A stretch of DNA of 64,000 nucleotides from Azophilus sp026709365 (lineage in GTDB: Bacteria; Pseudomonadota; Gammaproteobacteria; Pseudomonadales; Azotimanducaceae): the NCBI GenBank assembly GCA_965200175.1, contig OZ241345.1, positions 3,658,001 to 3,722,000 of the forward strand, written 5' to 3'. Within the stretch, counting starts at the first letter, position 1. Each line of letters begins with the position of its first letter. This document shows, in pieces, positions 34,170 to 43,578 of the stretch. The position numbers were made by a program, and so were the translations under genes. The notes below the pieces were generated by a model. The model made no database searches and was not told the DNA's origin. It saw only the letters and a list, made by a program, of their open reading frames with translations.

Positions 34170-35435
34170 GTGCGGAAGCCTGCAAGCCACTCGGAACGTG
34201 CCCGCGCCGCGCGTCATCTTGCCCGCATCATCGGCCGAGGGGACAGCTTGGACCATGTCGTTCGGCGGGAGGCGAAGCCGTTGTGCCTGGAATTGACCTA
34301 CGGGTGCCTGCGGCACTACTTCTCCCTTGCCGAGGCGGTTGAAGCACGGTTGGCCCGCCCCCTGCGGACCCAGGACATGGACGTCTTCTGCCTGTTGTTG
34401 GTGGGCGCTTACCAACTCCAGAGAATGCGCGTGCCGAGCCATGCGGCCGTCAACGAGACCGTCGCCGCGGTTCGGGCGCTGGGCAAGCCTTGGGCGGCGG
34501 CACTGGTCAACGCCGTGCTGCGCAAGCTGCCCACCCAACCCGACGACGGCGCCAGCGAGCACCCGCCTTGGCTGCAGGGCCGGATCGAAGCCCAGTACGG
34601 GGACCAAGCGCCAGCCCTGCTGCGGGCCAACAACCAGCGGGCACCGATGGGGCTGCGCGTCAACTGCCGCAAGATCGAGCCCGGCGCCTACCGCGCCCTG
34701 CTCGACGGGGCTGGCATCGCCTTCGACGATGCCTGGCTGCCGGAGTCCGTCCTGCTGCGCGAGCCCCGGCCATCCGCCACGCTGCCCGGCTTCTCGGATG
34801 GGGCCGTGACCGTGCAGGACGTCGGCGCGCAGCTCATCGGCGGCGTCATGCGCGAGCGGCTGCGCAACGGCTGCCGGGTGCTCGACGCCTGCGCCGCGCC
34901 GGGCGGCAAGCTGTTCCACTTGCTCGAATCCGGGCTGGCGCTGGACTTAACCGCCTTGGACAATGCGCCAACCCGCCTGCAAACCCTTGCCGAGATGGCC
35001 GAGCGTCTCGGTCATGCGGGCTTCCGCGCCATCGCCGCCGACGCCTGCGGCTTGGCTTGGTGGGACGGCAAGCCCTTCGACCTCGTGCTGATCGACGCCC
35101 CCTGCTCCGGTTCGGGCACCCTGCGCCGCCATCCGGACATCAAGGTCAACCGAACGGCCCGGCAGGTGCGCCAAGCGAGCCAGCTTCAAGGCGCGCTGCT
35201 GCGGAACCTGTGGCGCACGGTTCGTCCCGGATGTACCCTGCTGTACTGCACGTGCTCGATGCTCGCTGAGGAGAACGACCAAGTGGTCGAGTCCTTTCTT
35301 GAGGCCCATGCGGACGCCCGCACGACCGGTGTGCAACTACCTACCGGAGAGGCGACCCGGCACGGTTGGCAGATGCTGCCCACCGAGCCCGCCACGGACG
35401 GCTTCTACTTGGCTCGGATCGACAAGCAGGCATGA
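34170..35435 (+). CDS. rsmB: 16S rRNA m5C967 methyltransferase RsmB
   Basis: 421 residues: a NusB-like RNA-binding N-terminal domain (ARAARHLARIIGRGDSLDHV) and a SAM methyltransferase domain with VLDACAAPGGKLFHLLE, LIDAPCSGSGTLRRHPD (the release Cys) and LLYCTCSMLAEEND (the catalytic Cys). The GTG at 34170 gives the family-like start. The stop overlaps the trkA start (ATGA). Confidence 0.95.
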   Translation: MRKPASHSERARAARHLARIIGRGDSLDHVVRREAKPLCLELTYGCLRHYFSLAEAVEARLARPLRTQDMDVFCLLLVGAYQLQRMRVPSHAAVNETVAAVRALGKPWAAALVNAVLRKLPTQPDDGASEHPPWLQGRIEAQYGDQAPALLRANNQRAPMGLRVNCRKIEPGAYRALLDGAGIAFDDAWLPESVLLREPRPSATLPGFSDGAVTVQDVGAQLIGGVMRERLRNGCRVLDACAAPGGKLFHLLESGLALDLTALDNAPTRLQTLAEMAERLGHAGFRAIAADACGLAWWDGKPFDLVLIDAPCSGSGTLRRHPDIKVNRTARQVRQASQLQGALLRNLWRTVRPGCTLLYCTCSMLAEENDQVVESFLEAHADARTTGVQLPTGEATRHGWQMLPTEPATDGFYLARIDKQA

Positions 35436-36802
35436 AGATTCTCATCCTCGGCGCCGGTCAGGTGGGCGGCACCTTGGCGACCCATCTGGCCAGCGAAACC
35501 CTGGACATCACCTTGGTCGATCTCGACGAGGTGCGCCTGCGCGAGCTGCGCAGCCGACTCGACATCCGCACCGTCGTCGGCTGGGCCTCCCATCCCCATG
35601 TGCTGCGCGAGGCGGGCGCCGAGGATGCCGACCTGCTGATCGCCGTGACGGGCAGCGATGAGGTCAACATGGTGGCCTGCCAAGTGTCGTATTCCATGTT
35701 CCGCACGCCGCGCAAGATCGCCCGAGTGCGCTCCGCCGCCTACGTCAATGAAAAGTCGCTGTTCGCTGACGAGCACATGCCGGTGGACGTGTTCATCAAC
35801 CCGGAGCAGGTGGTCACCGACCACGTCCGCCTGCTCCTCGAAAACCCCGGCGCCCTTGAGGTGCTCGACTTCGCCGAGGGGCGGGTGCAGTTGGTCGCCG
35901 TGCGCGCCTACGCCGGCAGCCCTCTGGTTGGCCAAGGACTGCGGGACGTGCGCAGGCGGCTGCCCAACGTCAACACCCGTGTGGCGGCCATCTTCCGCGA
36001 CACGCAGTCCATCCCGCCGGACGGCAACACCACCATTGAGGCCGGCGATGAGGTTTTCCTCATCGTTGCGGCGGGCCAGATCAACTCCGTGATGGCCGAA
36101 CTGCGCGATGTGGAGCGGGTCTTCACGCGCGTGACCATCGCCGGCGGCGGCAACGTCGGCTCTCGGCTTGCGGCCTCCATCGAACGCTACTTCAACGTCA
36201 AGCTCATCGAATTCGACCCTCGGCGCACGGAACGTTTGGCCACCACCCTCAAGGACGCCGTGGTGATCCAAGGCGACGCCACCAATCCCGACCAGCTGCG
36301 CGATGCCACCCGCAACAGCGACGTGTTCTGCGCCCTCACCAATGACGATGAGGTCAACATCATGTCCTCCCTGATGGCCAAGCGCTACGGAGTGCGCCGG
36401 GTGATGACCCTGATGCGCAAGCCCGCCTACGCGGAGCTGATGCGCAGCAGTGACATCGACGTGGCCATTTCGCCGCAGCAGTCCACCACCTCCAGCCTAT
36501 TGACCCATGTGCGCCGGGGCGACGTGACCAGGGTACACAGCTTGAGGCGCGGCGCGGCGGAAGCCATGGAGGCTGTGGCCCGGGGCGACGCCAAGACCTC
36601 CCGCATCGTCGGCCGGCCGGTGAAGGCCATCAAACTGCCCAAGGGCGTCACCGTCGGCGCGATCGTACGCGGCGATGCGGTGATCGTCGAATACGAGAAC
36701 GTCGTTGTTGAAACCGACGACCACCTGATCCTGTTCCTGACCGACAAGCAGCGCATCTCCGACGTGGAGCGCCTGTTCCAAGTCGGCCTCACGTTCTTCT
36801 GA
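35432..36802 (+). CDS. trkA: Trk potassium uptake regulator TrkA
   Basis: 456 residues with two RCK units, each an NAD-binding KTN fold (MKILILGAGQVGGTLA and VTIAGGGNVGSRLA) followed by a TrkA-C domain. It is the cytoplasmic NAD/ATP-sensing ring that gates the TrkH channel. The ATG lies in an ATGA overlap with rsmB; trkH follows 7 bp after, so both Trk subunits are cotranscribed. Confidence 0.96.
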   Translation: MKILILGAGQVGGTLATHLASETLDITLVDLDEVRLRELRSRLDIRTVVGWASHPHVLREAGAEDADLLIAVTGSDEVNMVACQVSYSMFRTPRKIARVRSAAYVNEKSLFADEHMPVDVFINPEQVVTDHVRLLLENPGALEVLDFAEGRVQLVAVRAYAGSPLVGQGLRDVRRRLPNVNTRVAAIFRDTQSIPPDGNTTIEAGDEVFLIVAAGQINSVMAELRDVERVFTRVTIAGGGNVGSRLAASIERYFNVKLIEFDPRRTERLATTLKDAVVIQGDATNPDQLRDATRNSDVFCALTNDDEVNIMSSLMAKRYGVRRVMTLMRKPAYAELMRSSDIDVAISPQQSTTSSLLTHVRRGDVTRVHSLRRGAAEAMEAVARGDAKTSRIVGRPVKAIKLPKGVTVGAIVRGDAVIVEYENVVVETDDHLILFLTDKQRISDVERLFQVGLTFF

Positions 36803-36809
36803 GCCGGCC

Positions 36810-38255
36810 ATGCGCCTGCCCGTCATATTGCGCACCACCGGCGCCCTGCTGATCCTGTTCAGTCCAACGATGCTGCTGCCTGCCCTAGTGGCCTGGGCGT
36901 ACGGCGAGCCCACCATCCCTACCTTCACGACGGCGTTTGGGATTGCCTTGGCGGGAGGCATCGCCCTGTGGATTTCCGGACGCGGACGAATCAGCGCCCG
37001 GGAGGGCGACGGCTTCCTGATCACGGTGCTGGCGTATGTTGGCCTCGGGCTCTGCGGCGCCGTCCCCTTCATGCTGGACGGCAGCACCCAGCTCAGCTTC
37101 ACGGACGCCGCCTTTGAGTCGCTGTCCGGGATCACCACCACCGGGGCCACCGTCTTGACCGGCTTGGATGCGCTGCCAAAGTCGATTCTCTTCTACCGCC
37201 AGTTCCTGCAATGGGTCGGCGGCATGGGCATCATCGTGCTGGCGGTGGCCATCCTGCCGATGCTTGGGGTCGGCGGCATGCAGCTCTACCGGGCAGAGTC
37301 GCCGGGGCCGGTCAAGGACAACAAGCTGACGCCGCGCATCACCCAAACCGCCAAGGCGCTGTGGCTGGTTTACCTCGGCTTGACCGGCGCTTGCGCCTTG
37401 GCCTACTGGCTTGCCGGGATGAGCCTGTTCGACGCCATCTGCCACAGCTTCTCCACGGTCGCGATCGGTGGCTTTTCGACCTACGACGCCAGCATCGGCC
37501 ACTTCGACAGTGCGGCCATCGAAGGGGTGGCCATTGCCTTCATGGTGTTTTCCGGCATCAACTTCGCCCTGCACTTCACCGCGTGGAAGCGTCGCACCCT
37601 TGCCGGCTACAGCCGCGACCGGGAGGTGCGGCTTTACTTGGGCGCGCTTGCGGGCATGGCGCTCATCACTTGGGGCCTGCTGGCCCGCGATCCGCACGCA
37701 ACCGAGAGCCCGTTCCGGGACGGCCTGTTCCAAGCCGTCTCGATCACCACGACCACTGGCTTCGCCACCACCGACTTCAGCCTTTGGCCTTCGATGACGC
37801 CGATACTGCTGATGCTGGGCGCCTTTGCCGGCGGCTGCGCCGGCTCCACCGCCGGCGGCATGAAGATGATCCGGGTGCTGCTGATCTACCGGCAGTGCGT
37901 TCGTGAACTGCGGCGCCTCATTCACCCGTTGGGCGTTTTCCCCTTGAAGCTGGCGGGCGAGATGGTGCCGCGGCGGGTGGCCGACGCCGTCTGGGGCTTC
38001 TTCATGGCCTACGTCATGATCTTCATCATTCTGGTCTGCCTGGTCATGGCGGTGGGGAACTTCGACTTCCTAACCGCCTTCTCCGCAGTGGGCGCCTGCC
38101 TGAACAACCTCGGCCCCGGCTTGGGGGACGTAGCGGCCAACTACGCCAAGGCGCCCGCTGCGGTGGCGTGGCTCTTGATGTTCTCAATGGTGCTGGGGCG
38201 CTTGGAGATCTTCACCCTGCTGGTGCTCTTCACCCGCTCGTTCTGGCGGCGCTAA
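36810..38255 (+). CDS. trkH: Trk potassium uptake membrane subunit TrkH
   Basis: 481 residues with about ten or more membrane helices and the four pore-loop repeats of SKT channels, seen as GITTTGATVL, TVAIGGFSTYD, SITTTTGFATTDFS and GACLNNLGPGLGDV, whose glycines form the selectivity filter. It moves K+ across the inner membrane under TrkA control. Its 3' end overlaps the convergent acyltransferase gene by 26 bp. Confidence 0.96.
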   Translation: MRLPVILRTTGALLILFSPTMLLPALVAWAYGEPTIPTFTTAFGIALAGGIALWISGRGRISAREGDGFLITVLAYVGLGLCGAVPFMLDGSTQLSFTDAAFESLSGITTTGATVLTGLDALPKSILFYRQFLQWVGGMGIIVLAVAILPMLGVGGMQLYRAESPGPVKDNKLTPRITQTAKALWLVYLGLTGACALAYWLAGMSLFDAICHSFSTVAIGGFSTYDASIGHFDSAAIEGVAIAFMVFSGINFALHFTAWKRRTLAGYSRDREVRLYLGALAGMALITWGLLARDPHATESPFRDGLFQAVSITTTTGFATTDFSLWPSMTPILLMLGAFAGGCAGSTAGGMKMIRVLLIYRQCVRELRRLIHPLGVFPLKLAGEMVPRRVADAVWGFFMAYVMIFIILVCLVMAVGNFDFLTAFSAVGACLNNLGPGLGDVAANYAKAPAAVAWLLMFSMVLGRLEIFTLLVLFTRSFWRR

Positions 38256-39135
38256 TCCACCGACCGCGTTTGGGATAGGGATCGGGGCAGCCGGGCGGGG
38301 GCTTCTTGAAGCGTTTGTACTCCCATTGGTACTGGGCGGGGTCAGTGCGGACCAAGGTTTCGATGGACTGGTTGAGGGCGGTTGCGAAGGCTGTTGGGTC
38401 GCTTAGGTCGATGTCCGAGGGGAATGGGGTGTATTCCGCCACGAAGCCACCCTCGGCCCGGCGGGCGGTGCCGATGAGCACCGGGGCGCCGCTTTTCTCA
38501 GCCAAGCGCTGACCGAGCGTCATGGTCAGCGCCGGATGGCCGAAGAAGGGCGCATGGACGCCACTCCGGGCGGGCACTTGATCCGGCAAGACGGCGGCGA
38601 AGCCACCCCCCTTGAGCGTCTCGTAGGCCGTGCGCAGCCCCTTGGGCGTACCCGGCACGAGGGTGGCGCCAAAACGCTGGCGGGAGCGGAGCAGCAGCGG
38701 CTCAAGGCCCGCCACCCGAGGCGGGTCGTAGAGGGCGACGAAGCCCAAGCCCCCCAGCACATAGCAGAGATACTCCCAATTGCCGTAGTGGGGCACCAGC
38801 ATCAACAGGCCGCGGCCTTGCTCGAGCGGCTCGGTGACCAGGGACCGGCCCGACTCCTCAATGAGCAGCTTGCCCAGCCGCGCACCGCTCCAGTGGGTCA
38901 GCGGACCGGCCTCAATCAGCAGCCGCCAAGCGTGGCCTAGGCTGCGGCGGGCGAGCGCGTTGCGTCGCCTTAAGTCCATCTCCGGAAAGCACTTGGCCAA
39001 GTTGATGTCGGTGATTCGGGCGGCATCGGTCTTCATGGCCCAAGCCGCCGCCCCAAGCCAATCTGCCAGCCGCCACCCGAACCGGAGCGGCAACGCGGCA
39101 AAACAGCGCAACAGGCCAGCAAACAGCATCTTCAT
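38230..39135 (-). CDS. LpxL/HtrB-type lysophospholipid or lipid A acyltransferase
   Basis: 301 residues. A hydrophobic N-terminal anchor is followed by the acyltransferase signature LVPHYGNWEYL (the H-x4-D/E motif in the form HYGNWE) and KGGGFAAVLPDQVPARSGVHAPFFG, typical of the LpxL/LpxM/HtrB family that adds secondary acyl chains to lipid A at the inner membrane. The Pseudomonas origin region has the same htrB-like gene next to tag. The ATG at 39135 gives the usual short start; upstream codons are not family-like. Confidence 0.9.
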   Translation of the reverse strand: MKMLFAGLLRCFAALPLRFGWRLADWLGAAAWAMKTDAARITDINLAKCFPEMDLRRRNALARRSLGHAWRLLIEAGPLTHWSGARLGKLLIEESGRSLVTEPLEQGRGLLMLVPHYGNWEYLCYVLGGLGFVALYDPPRVAGLEPLLLRSRQRFGATLVPGTPKGLRTAYETLKGGGFAAVLPDQVPARSGVHAPFFGHPALTMTLGQRLAEKSGAPVLIGTARRAEGGFVAEYTPFPSDIDLSDPTAFATALNQSIETLVRTDPAQYQWEYKRFKKPPPGCPDPYPKRGRWISAARTSG

Positions 39136-39615
39136 TCGGTGGGCGCCGAGCGCGGAACAAGTCGAGCATGGCGGCGAACCGGATCGGCCTTGCCGGACCA
39201 AGGCATCAGGCCAACGAGAAGCCTGCGATGATCGACCGCCTCCTATTCGAGGCCGGTCGCTTCGGGCTTGAGCGCAAGCACATCAAGCCTTGGCAAGCCC
39301 GAGACCCCGCTGCAGCGCCACTTGCTCGTCACCGCTGCGGTCCGCAACAATCAACACTGACACGCACTGGCCTCCCGCAACAGCGAGCCAGCAACTTAGC
39401 GGAAGTCAAATTGGCCTGTCAATGCGCCTCTCGCCCAGAGGGCGAGAGGCGGTTGGAGTTTCGCTGCGCGAAACTCCGCGCGCTCGTAGCGCTGGTCGGA
39501 TTCCGATAAGTTTCTGAGCCCGCGCACTCATCGCGTGGGCCAAGTTCCGAGAGGTTGAAGCCAGGCTTTCAGTCTAGACACTTCTCCACAAGCCGTGACG
39601 GTTGTTGGGGCGGAC
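39136..39615. other. 480-bp intergenic region with one hairpin repeat
   Basis: No supportable gene. The plus strand has a short frame from 39228 (MIDRLLFEAGRFGLERKHIK) that I do not recognise; it may be a gene remnant. The second half holds repeat copy B (entered separately) and a CG-rich tail before tag. No T-rich terminator is evident for either neighbouring gene. Confidence 0.5.
39425..39530 (+). repeat. Dispersed hairpin repeat, copy B
   Basis: A 12-base-pair stem (39425-39436 with 39440-39451, loop AGA) is followed by the fixed hairpin GGAGTTTCGC (39455-39464) / GCGAAACTCC (39468-39477) and then a tail with GGATTCCGATAAGTTTCTGA and CCCGCGCA. The first stem has no sequence in common with the stems of copies A and C, yet pairs perfectly. 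Confidence 0.8.
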
Positions 39616-40194
39616 TTATGCCAAGGCGGCGCACTTCGAGTAAGCCGGGCAATCCACCAAGTGATCGTTGACCAAGCCCGCGCTCTGCATGAAGGCATAG
39701 CAAATGACCGGGCCCACGAAGCGAAAGCCCAGCTTTTTCAATGATTTGGACATCGCTACGGAGGCATCGGTCTGGCTCGGCACCGCCTTGAGGCAGCGCC
39801 AGCGATTTTGCGTCGGCACCCCATCGACAAACGACCAGACCTGTTCCGAGAGGGAGTTCGGCAGGGCCAGGGTCGCTTGGGCATTGGTCACCACCGAGGC
39901 GAGCTTGGCACGATTGCGGATCAGGCCCGGGTCGCCAAGCCACTCCTCCATGCGGTGCGAGTCCGCCACGGCCAAGGCCTCAATGTCGAAGCCGAGAAAG
40001 GCTTTGCGCATGTGGTCGCGCTTCTTCAGCACCGTCAACCACGACAGCCCAGCCTGCATCCCTTCAAGGATGAGCCGCTCGAACAGGGGTTGTTCGGCGC
40101 GCTCCGGCACCCCCCACTCCTCATCGTGGTAGCGGATGTAAAGCGGATCCGCCCCACACCAGCCGCAGCGTTGCCCCTTTGACCCTGAATCCAC
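39616..40194 (-). CDS. tag: DNA-3-methyladenine glycosylase I
   Basis: 192 residues. It excises 3-methyladenine from alkylated DNA. The zinc-snap ligands are seen as Cys in RCGWCG, His in YIRYHDEEWGVP, and the distal pair in NDHLVDC. LEGMQAGLSWLTVLKKR and AFLGFDIEALA are family motifs. It lies between the HtrB-like and PlsC-like genes, as in the Pseudomonas origin region, although glyQ, glyS and gmhB are missing here. Confidence 0.95.
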   Translation of the reverse strand: MDSGSKGQRCGWCGADPLYIRYHDEEWGVPERAEQPLFERLILEGMQAGLSWLTVLKKRDHMRKAFLGFDIEALAVADSHRMEEWLGDPGLIRNRAKLASVVTNAQATLALPNSLSEQVWSFVDGVPTQNRWRCLKAVPSQTDASVAMSKSLKKLGFRFVGPVICYAFMQSAGLVNDHLVDCPAYSKCAALA

Positions 40195-40311
40195 GATGGC
40201 CTATGTTCCGCGCCCGATTCCCGATCAATTCTAACCGGAATAGGACATGCTCCTTAACGCGCAACAACTCCCAAAGTCCCGATGGCAAGCGCATTCCAAC
40301 AACTCAATCTA

Positions 40312-40392
40312 GGGCGGGACCTCCTCGGTCCGGGACCCCGCCTGAAACAGGCGTCCCGCCCCGGGCCGAGGGCATGCCGAACCAAAGGTTCG
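40312..40392. repeat. Interleaved inverted repeats in the tag-plsC gap
   Basis: Within this 253-bp gap, GGGCGGGAC (40312-40320) pairs with GTCCCGCCC (40353-40361), while CCTCGGTCCGGG (40323-40334) pairs with CCGGGCCGAGG (40361-40371) apart from one mismatch; the arms alternate as a-b-a'-b'. Inside lies a further CGCCTG-AAA-CAGGCG hairpin (40339-40353), and CGAACC-AAA-GGTTCG follows at 40378-40392. This could form a pseudoknot in RNA, or be a REP-like element. Confidence 0.6.
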
Positions 40393-40447
40393 CGTCCTCG
40401 CACGGCGCGATGCGCCGTTTCCTTAGGCCGACCGAGTTGCTAAGCGC

Positions 40448-41179
40448 GTGACAACGCCCCAAATCCACGGTGCCATGATCCGCGCCTGCCTCTTCTACGC
40501 CGGGTACATCCTGTTCACCGTCTTTTGGGGCACCCTGTCCGTGCTGGTGGGCTGGGCGATGCCGCCACGGCGGCGCTTCGAGTTCGTCATCGGCATCTGG
40601 ACCCGCGGCGTGCTGGACTGGTTGCGCCTCACCTGCGGCATACAGGTCGAAGTGGAGGGGCTGGAGCACATCCCCCGCCAGGCCTGCGTCGTCTTCGCGC
40701 ACCACGAAAGCACTTGGGAGACGCTGTTCCTGCAGTCCCTGTTCCGTCCCCAAGCCACCCTGATCAAGCGGGAGTTGCTGTGGATTCCCTTCTTTGGCTG
40801 GGCGTTCGCGCTGAACCAGCCGATCGCCATCGACCGCGGCAGTCCCCGCCAAGCCTTGCGCAAGCTGATCGACACGGGGCGCTCGCGGCTGGCTGACGGC
40901 ACCAGCGTGGTGCTGTTTCCCGAGGGAACGCGCATGCCGCCTGGGCAGATCGGCTCATTTCAGCCGGGCGGCGCCGCCTTGGCCATTGCCGCCCAAGCGC
41001 CAGTGGTGGTGGTCGCCCACAACGCCGGACGGCACTGGCCAGCCCACCGGCTGCGCAAGACGCCCGGGGTCATAAAAGTGCGAATCGGGCCGCCGGTTGT
41101 CGCCGCAGGCCGCAAGTCCAAGGCCGTCAACGCCGAGGCCCGCGAGTTGATGGCGATGCTGGTCAAACGTCTAGATTGA
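40448..41179 (+). CDS. 1-acyl-sn-glycerol-3-phosphate acyltransferase (PlsC family)
   Basis: 243 residues with one or two N-terminal membrane helices. The H-x4-D motif appears in the variant form HHESTWET, as in related gammaproteobacterial LptA/PlsC proteins that have HQSTWE; FPEGTRMPPGQ is the glycerol-phosphate-binding motif. It makes phosphatidic acid from lysophosphatidic acid. It is the counterpart of the Pseudomonas acyltransferase beside gyrB, and its 3' end overlaps that of gyrB by 17 bp on opposite strands. Confidence 0.9.
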   Translation: MTTPQIHGAMIRACLFYAGYILFTVFWGTLSVLVGWAMPPRRRFEFVIGIWTRGVLDWLRLTCGIQVEVEGLEHIPRQACVVFAHHESTWETLFLQSLFRPQATLIKRELLWIPFFGWAFALNQPIAIDRGSPRQALRKLIDTGRSRLADGTSVVLFPEGTRMPPGQIGSFQPGGAALAIAAQAPVVVVAHNAGRHWPAHRLRKTPGVIKVRIGPPVVAAGRKSKAVNAEARELMAMLVKRLD

Positions 41180-43556
41180 CCACCGAAAGGGCGTTGGTTT
41201 CGATGAAGTCCCGGCGCGGTTCCACCTGATCGCCCATCAGGGTGGTGAACATCCGGTCGGCGGCGATGGCGTCATCCACGGTGACCAGCAGCATTCGGCG
41301 CACCTCCGGGTCCATGGTCGTCTGCCAAAGCTGATCCGGGTTCATCTCGCCAAGGCCCTTGTAGCGCTGAATGTCGATGCCGCGCCGGGCTTGGTCAGCA
41401 AGCCACTCCAAGGCCTCCCCGAAGCGGGACACCCCTTGGCTGCGCTCGCCCCGTTCGATCCGGGCGCCTGGGTCGAGCAGCCCGTCCAGCGCCTGGGCCA
41501 TTTCGGCAACGCCGCGATAGTCGGGGCCGGCAAAGAACGCCCGCGGCAGCAGCACACGCTCGGTCATGCCCCGGTCAAGGTATTCCACAACCGGGCACCA
41601 AACTTGGCGCTCGGCGTCAAACTCAAGGCTCACCTCGGCGTCGGCCAAAGCCGCCTCAAGGATCTCGGCCCAAGCCGCCATGGCCTGCTCTTCCCCCAGC
41701 ATGGCCTCTTCCACAATGGGCAGGCCAATCAGCGGCACGGTTACGGCGAGGGGGTAAACCCGTTGCAGGCGCTCCAAGCGGGCCATGAGCGCCTGATGGC
41801 GAATGGCCAAGTCGGCAAAGGCTTGGTCCTGCATGGCCGGCGCATCGGAGTTGACGTACAGCTTGGAGCCCTCCAAGGCCAGCTGCAGCAAGTAGTCGGT
41901 GAGCTCGCCATCGTCCTTGACGTAGCGCTCGTGGCGCCCCTTCTTGATCTTGTAGAGCGGCGGCTGGGCGATGTAGATGTGCCCGCGCTCGATCAGCTCG
42001 GGCATTTGGCGAAAGAAGAAGGTCAGCAGCAGGGTGCGGATGTGCGAACCGTCCACGTCGGCATCCGTCATGATGATGATGCGGTGGTAGCGCAGCTTCC
42101 CCGGCTCGAACTCATCACGGCCGATGCCGCAGCCCAAGGCGGTGACCAGGGTGCCGACCTCTTGGGAGGACAGCATTTTGTCAAAGCGGGCCTTCTCCAC
42201 GTTCAGTATCTTGCCCCTGAGCGGGAGGATGGCTTGGGTGCGCCGGTCCCGCCCCTGCTTGGCGGAGCCGCCGGCCGAGTCCCCCTCCACGAGGTAAAGC
42301 TCCGACTCGGCCGGATCCTTCTCTTGGCAGTCCGCGAGCTTGCCCGGCAGGCCGGCGATGTCGAGGGCGCCTTTGCGGCGCGTCATCTCCCGCGCTTTGC
42401 GGGCCGCTTCCCGCGCTTGGGCGGCGGCGATCATTTTGCCAACCACCGATTTGGCCCCCTGGGGATTTTCGTCAAGATAAATGCCCAAATGGTTGCTCAA
42501 TTCCTGCTCAACCGCCGTTTTGACCTCGCTGGAGACCAGTTTGTCCTTGGTTTGGGAGGAAAACTTAGGGTCCGGCACTTTGACCGAAATCACCGCCGTT
42601 AGCCCCTCTCGGGCATCGTCTCCCGTGGTGGCGACCTTCGCCTTCTTGTGCAGCCCCTCCCGCTCAATGTAGGCGTTGAGCGTGCGCGTCAGGGCACCCC
42701 GAAAGCCGGTCACATGAGTGCCGCCGTCCCGCTGCGGGATGTTGTTGGTGTAGGCGAACACCTGTTCCTGGAAGCTGTCGTTCCACTGCATGGCGACCTC
42801 GACGCCGATGCCGTCCTCACGATCAGCCTTGAAGAAAATCACCTCGTTGAGCGGCGTCTTGTTGGTGTTCAAGTAGGCGACAAAGGCTTGGAGCCCACCA
42901 TCGTAAAGGAAGTGTTCGGCTTTTCCGGTGCGCTCGTCCACCAGATGAATGCTCACCCCGGAGTTCAGGAAGGCCAGCTCACGCAAGCGCTTGGTCAGGA
43001 CGTCAAAGTGGAATTCGATGTTGTTGAAAGTCTCCGGCGAAGGCTCGAAGTAGCACTCGGTGCCGGTCGATTCGGTTTTGCCCACTTGGCTCAACGGATT
43101 GCGGGGCACGCCTTGATCGTAGATCTGTTCATAGACGAACCCATCCCGGCGAATGGTCAGGCGCAGCTCCTTCGATAGGGCATTAACCACTGACACGCCC
43201 ACACCGTGCAGGCCGCCCGACACCTTGTAGCTGTTGTCGTCGAACTTTCCGCCAGCGTGGAGCGTGGTCATGATGACCTCCGCCGCCGACACACCCTCCT
43301 CCGGATGAATGTCAACCGGAACGCCGCGGCCATTGTCACGCACGGTTACCGCCTCGCCGGGGTGGATGACGACCTGAATGTCGTCGCAATGGCCAGCCAG
43401 CGCCTCATCAATGGCGTTGTCCACCAACTCCTGCACCATATGATGGAGGCCGGTCCCGTCCTCGGTGTCGCCAATGTACATGCCGGGCCGCTTGCGAACC
43501 GCATCGAGTCCGCGCAAGACCTTGATGTTGCGTGAGTCATAGGTTTCTTCAGCCAT
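41163..43556 (-). CDS. gyrB: DNA gyrase subunit B
   Basis: 797 residues, the long gammaproteobacterial form with the insert in the TOPRIM domain. The GHKL ATPase (RKRPGMYIGDTEDGTGLHHM, DNGRGVPVD, GGLHGVGVSVVNAL), transducer, TOPRIM (VEGDSAGGSAKQGR, PLRGKILNVEKAR, MTDADVDGSHI) and C-terminal (RYKGLGEMNPDQLW) parts are all seen. With GyrA it supercoils DNA. It is the last gene of dnaA-dnaN-recF-gyrB on the minus strand. Confidence 0.98.
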   Translation of the reverse strand: MAEETYDSRNIKVLRGLDAVRKRPGMYIGDTEDGTGLHHMVQELVDNAIDEALAGHCDDIQVVIHPGEAVTVRDNGRGVPVDIHPEEGVSAAEVIMTTLHAGGKFDDNSYKVSGGLHGVGVSVVNALSKELRLTIRRDGFVYEQIYDQGVPRNPLSQVGKTESTGTECYFEPSPETFNNIEFHFDVLTKRLRELAFLNSGVSIHLVDERTGKAEHFLYDGGLQAFVAYLNTNKTPLNEVIFFKADREDGIGVEVAMQWNDSFQEQVFAYTNNIPQRDGGTHVTGFRGALTRTLNAYIEREGLHKKAKVATTGDDAREGLTAVISVKVPDPKFSSQTKDKLVSSEVKTAVEQELSNHLGIYLDENPQGAKSVVGKMIAAAQAREAARKAREMTRRKGALDIAGLPGKLADCQEKDPAESELYLVEGDSAGGSAKQGRDRRTQAILPLRGKILNVEKARFDKMLSSQEVGTLVTALGCGIGRDEFEPGKLRYHRIIIMTDADVDGSHIRTLLLTFFFRQMPELIERGHIYIAQPPLYKIKKGRHERYVKDDGELTDYLLQLALEGSKLYVNSDAPAMQDQAFADLAIRHQALMARLERLQRVYPLAVTVPLIGLPIVEEAMLGEEQAMAAWAEILEAALADAEVSLEFDAERQVWCPVVEYLDRGMTERVLLPRAFFAGPDYRGVAEMAQALDGLLDPGARIERGERSQGVSRFGEALEWLADQARRGIDIQRYKGLGEMNPDQLWQTTMDPEVRRMLLVTVDDAIAADRMFTTLMGDQVEPRRDFIETNALSVVNLDV

Positions 43557-43578
43557 AAGTGCTCCTTGGCTTTACCGT

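Noticed and set aside
39168..39509. A 113-codon plus-strand gene beside the HtrB-like gene
   Set aside because: Its second half reads through hairpin repeat copy B and its first half has no recognisable similarity.
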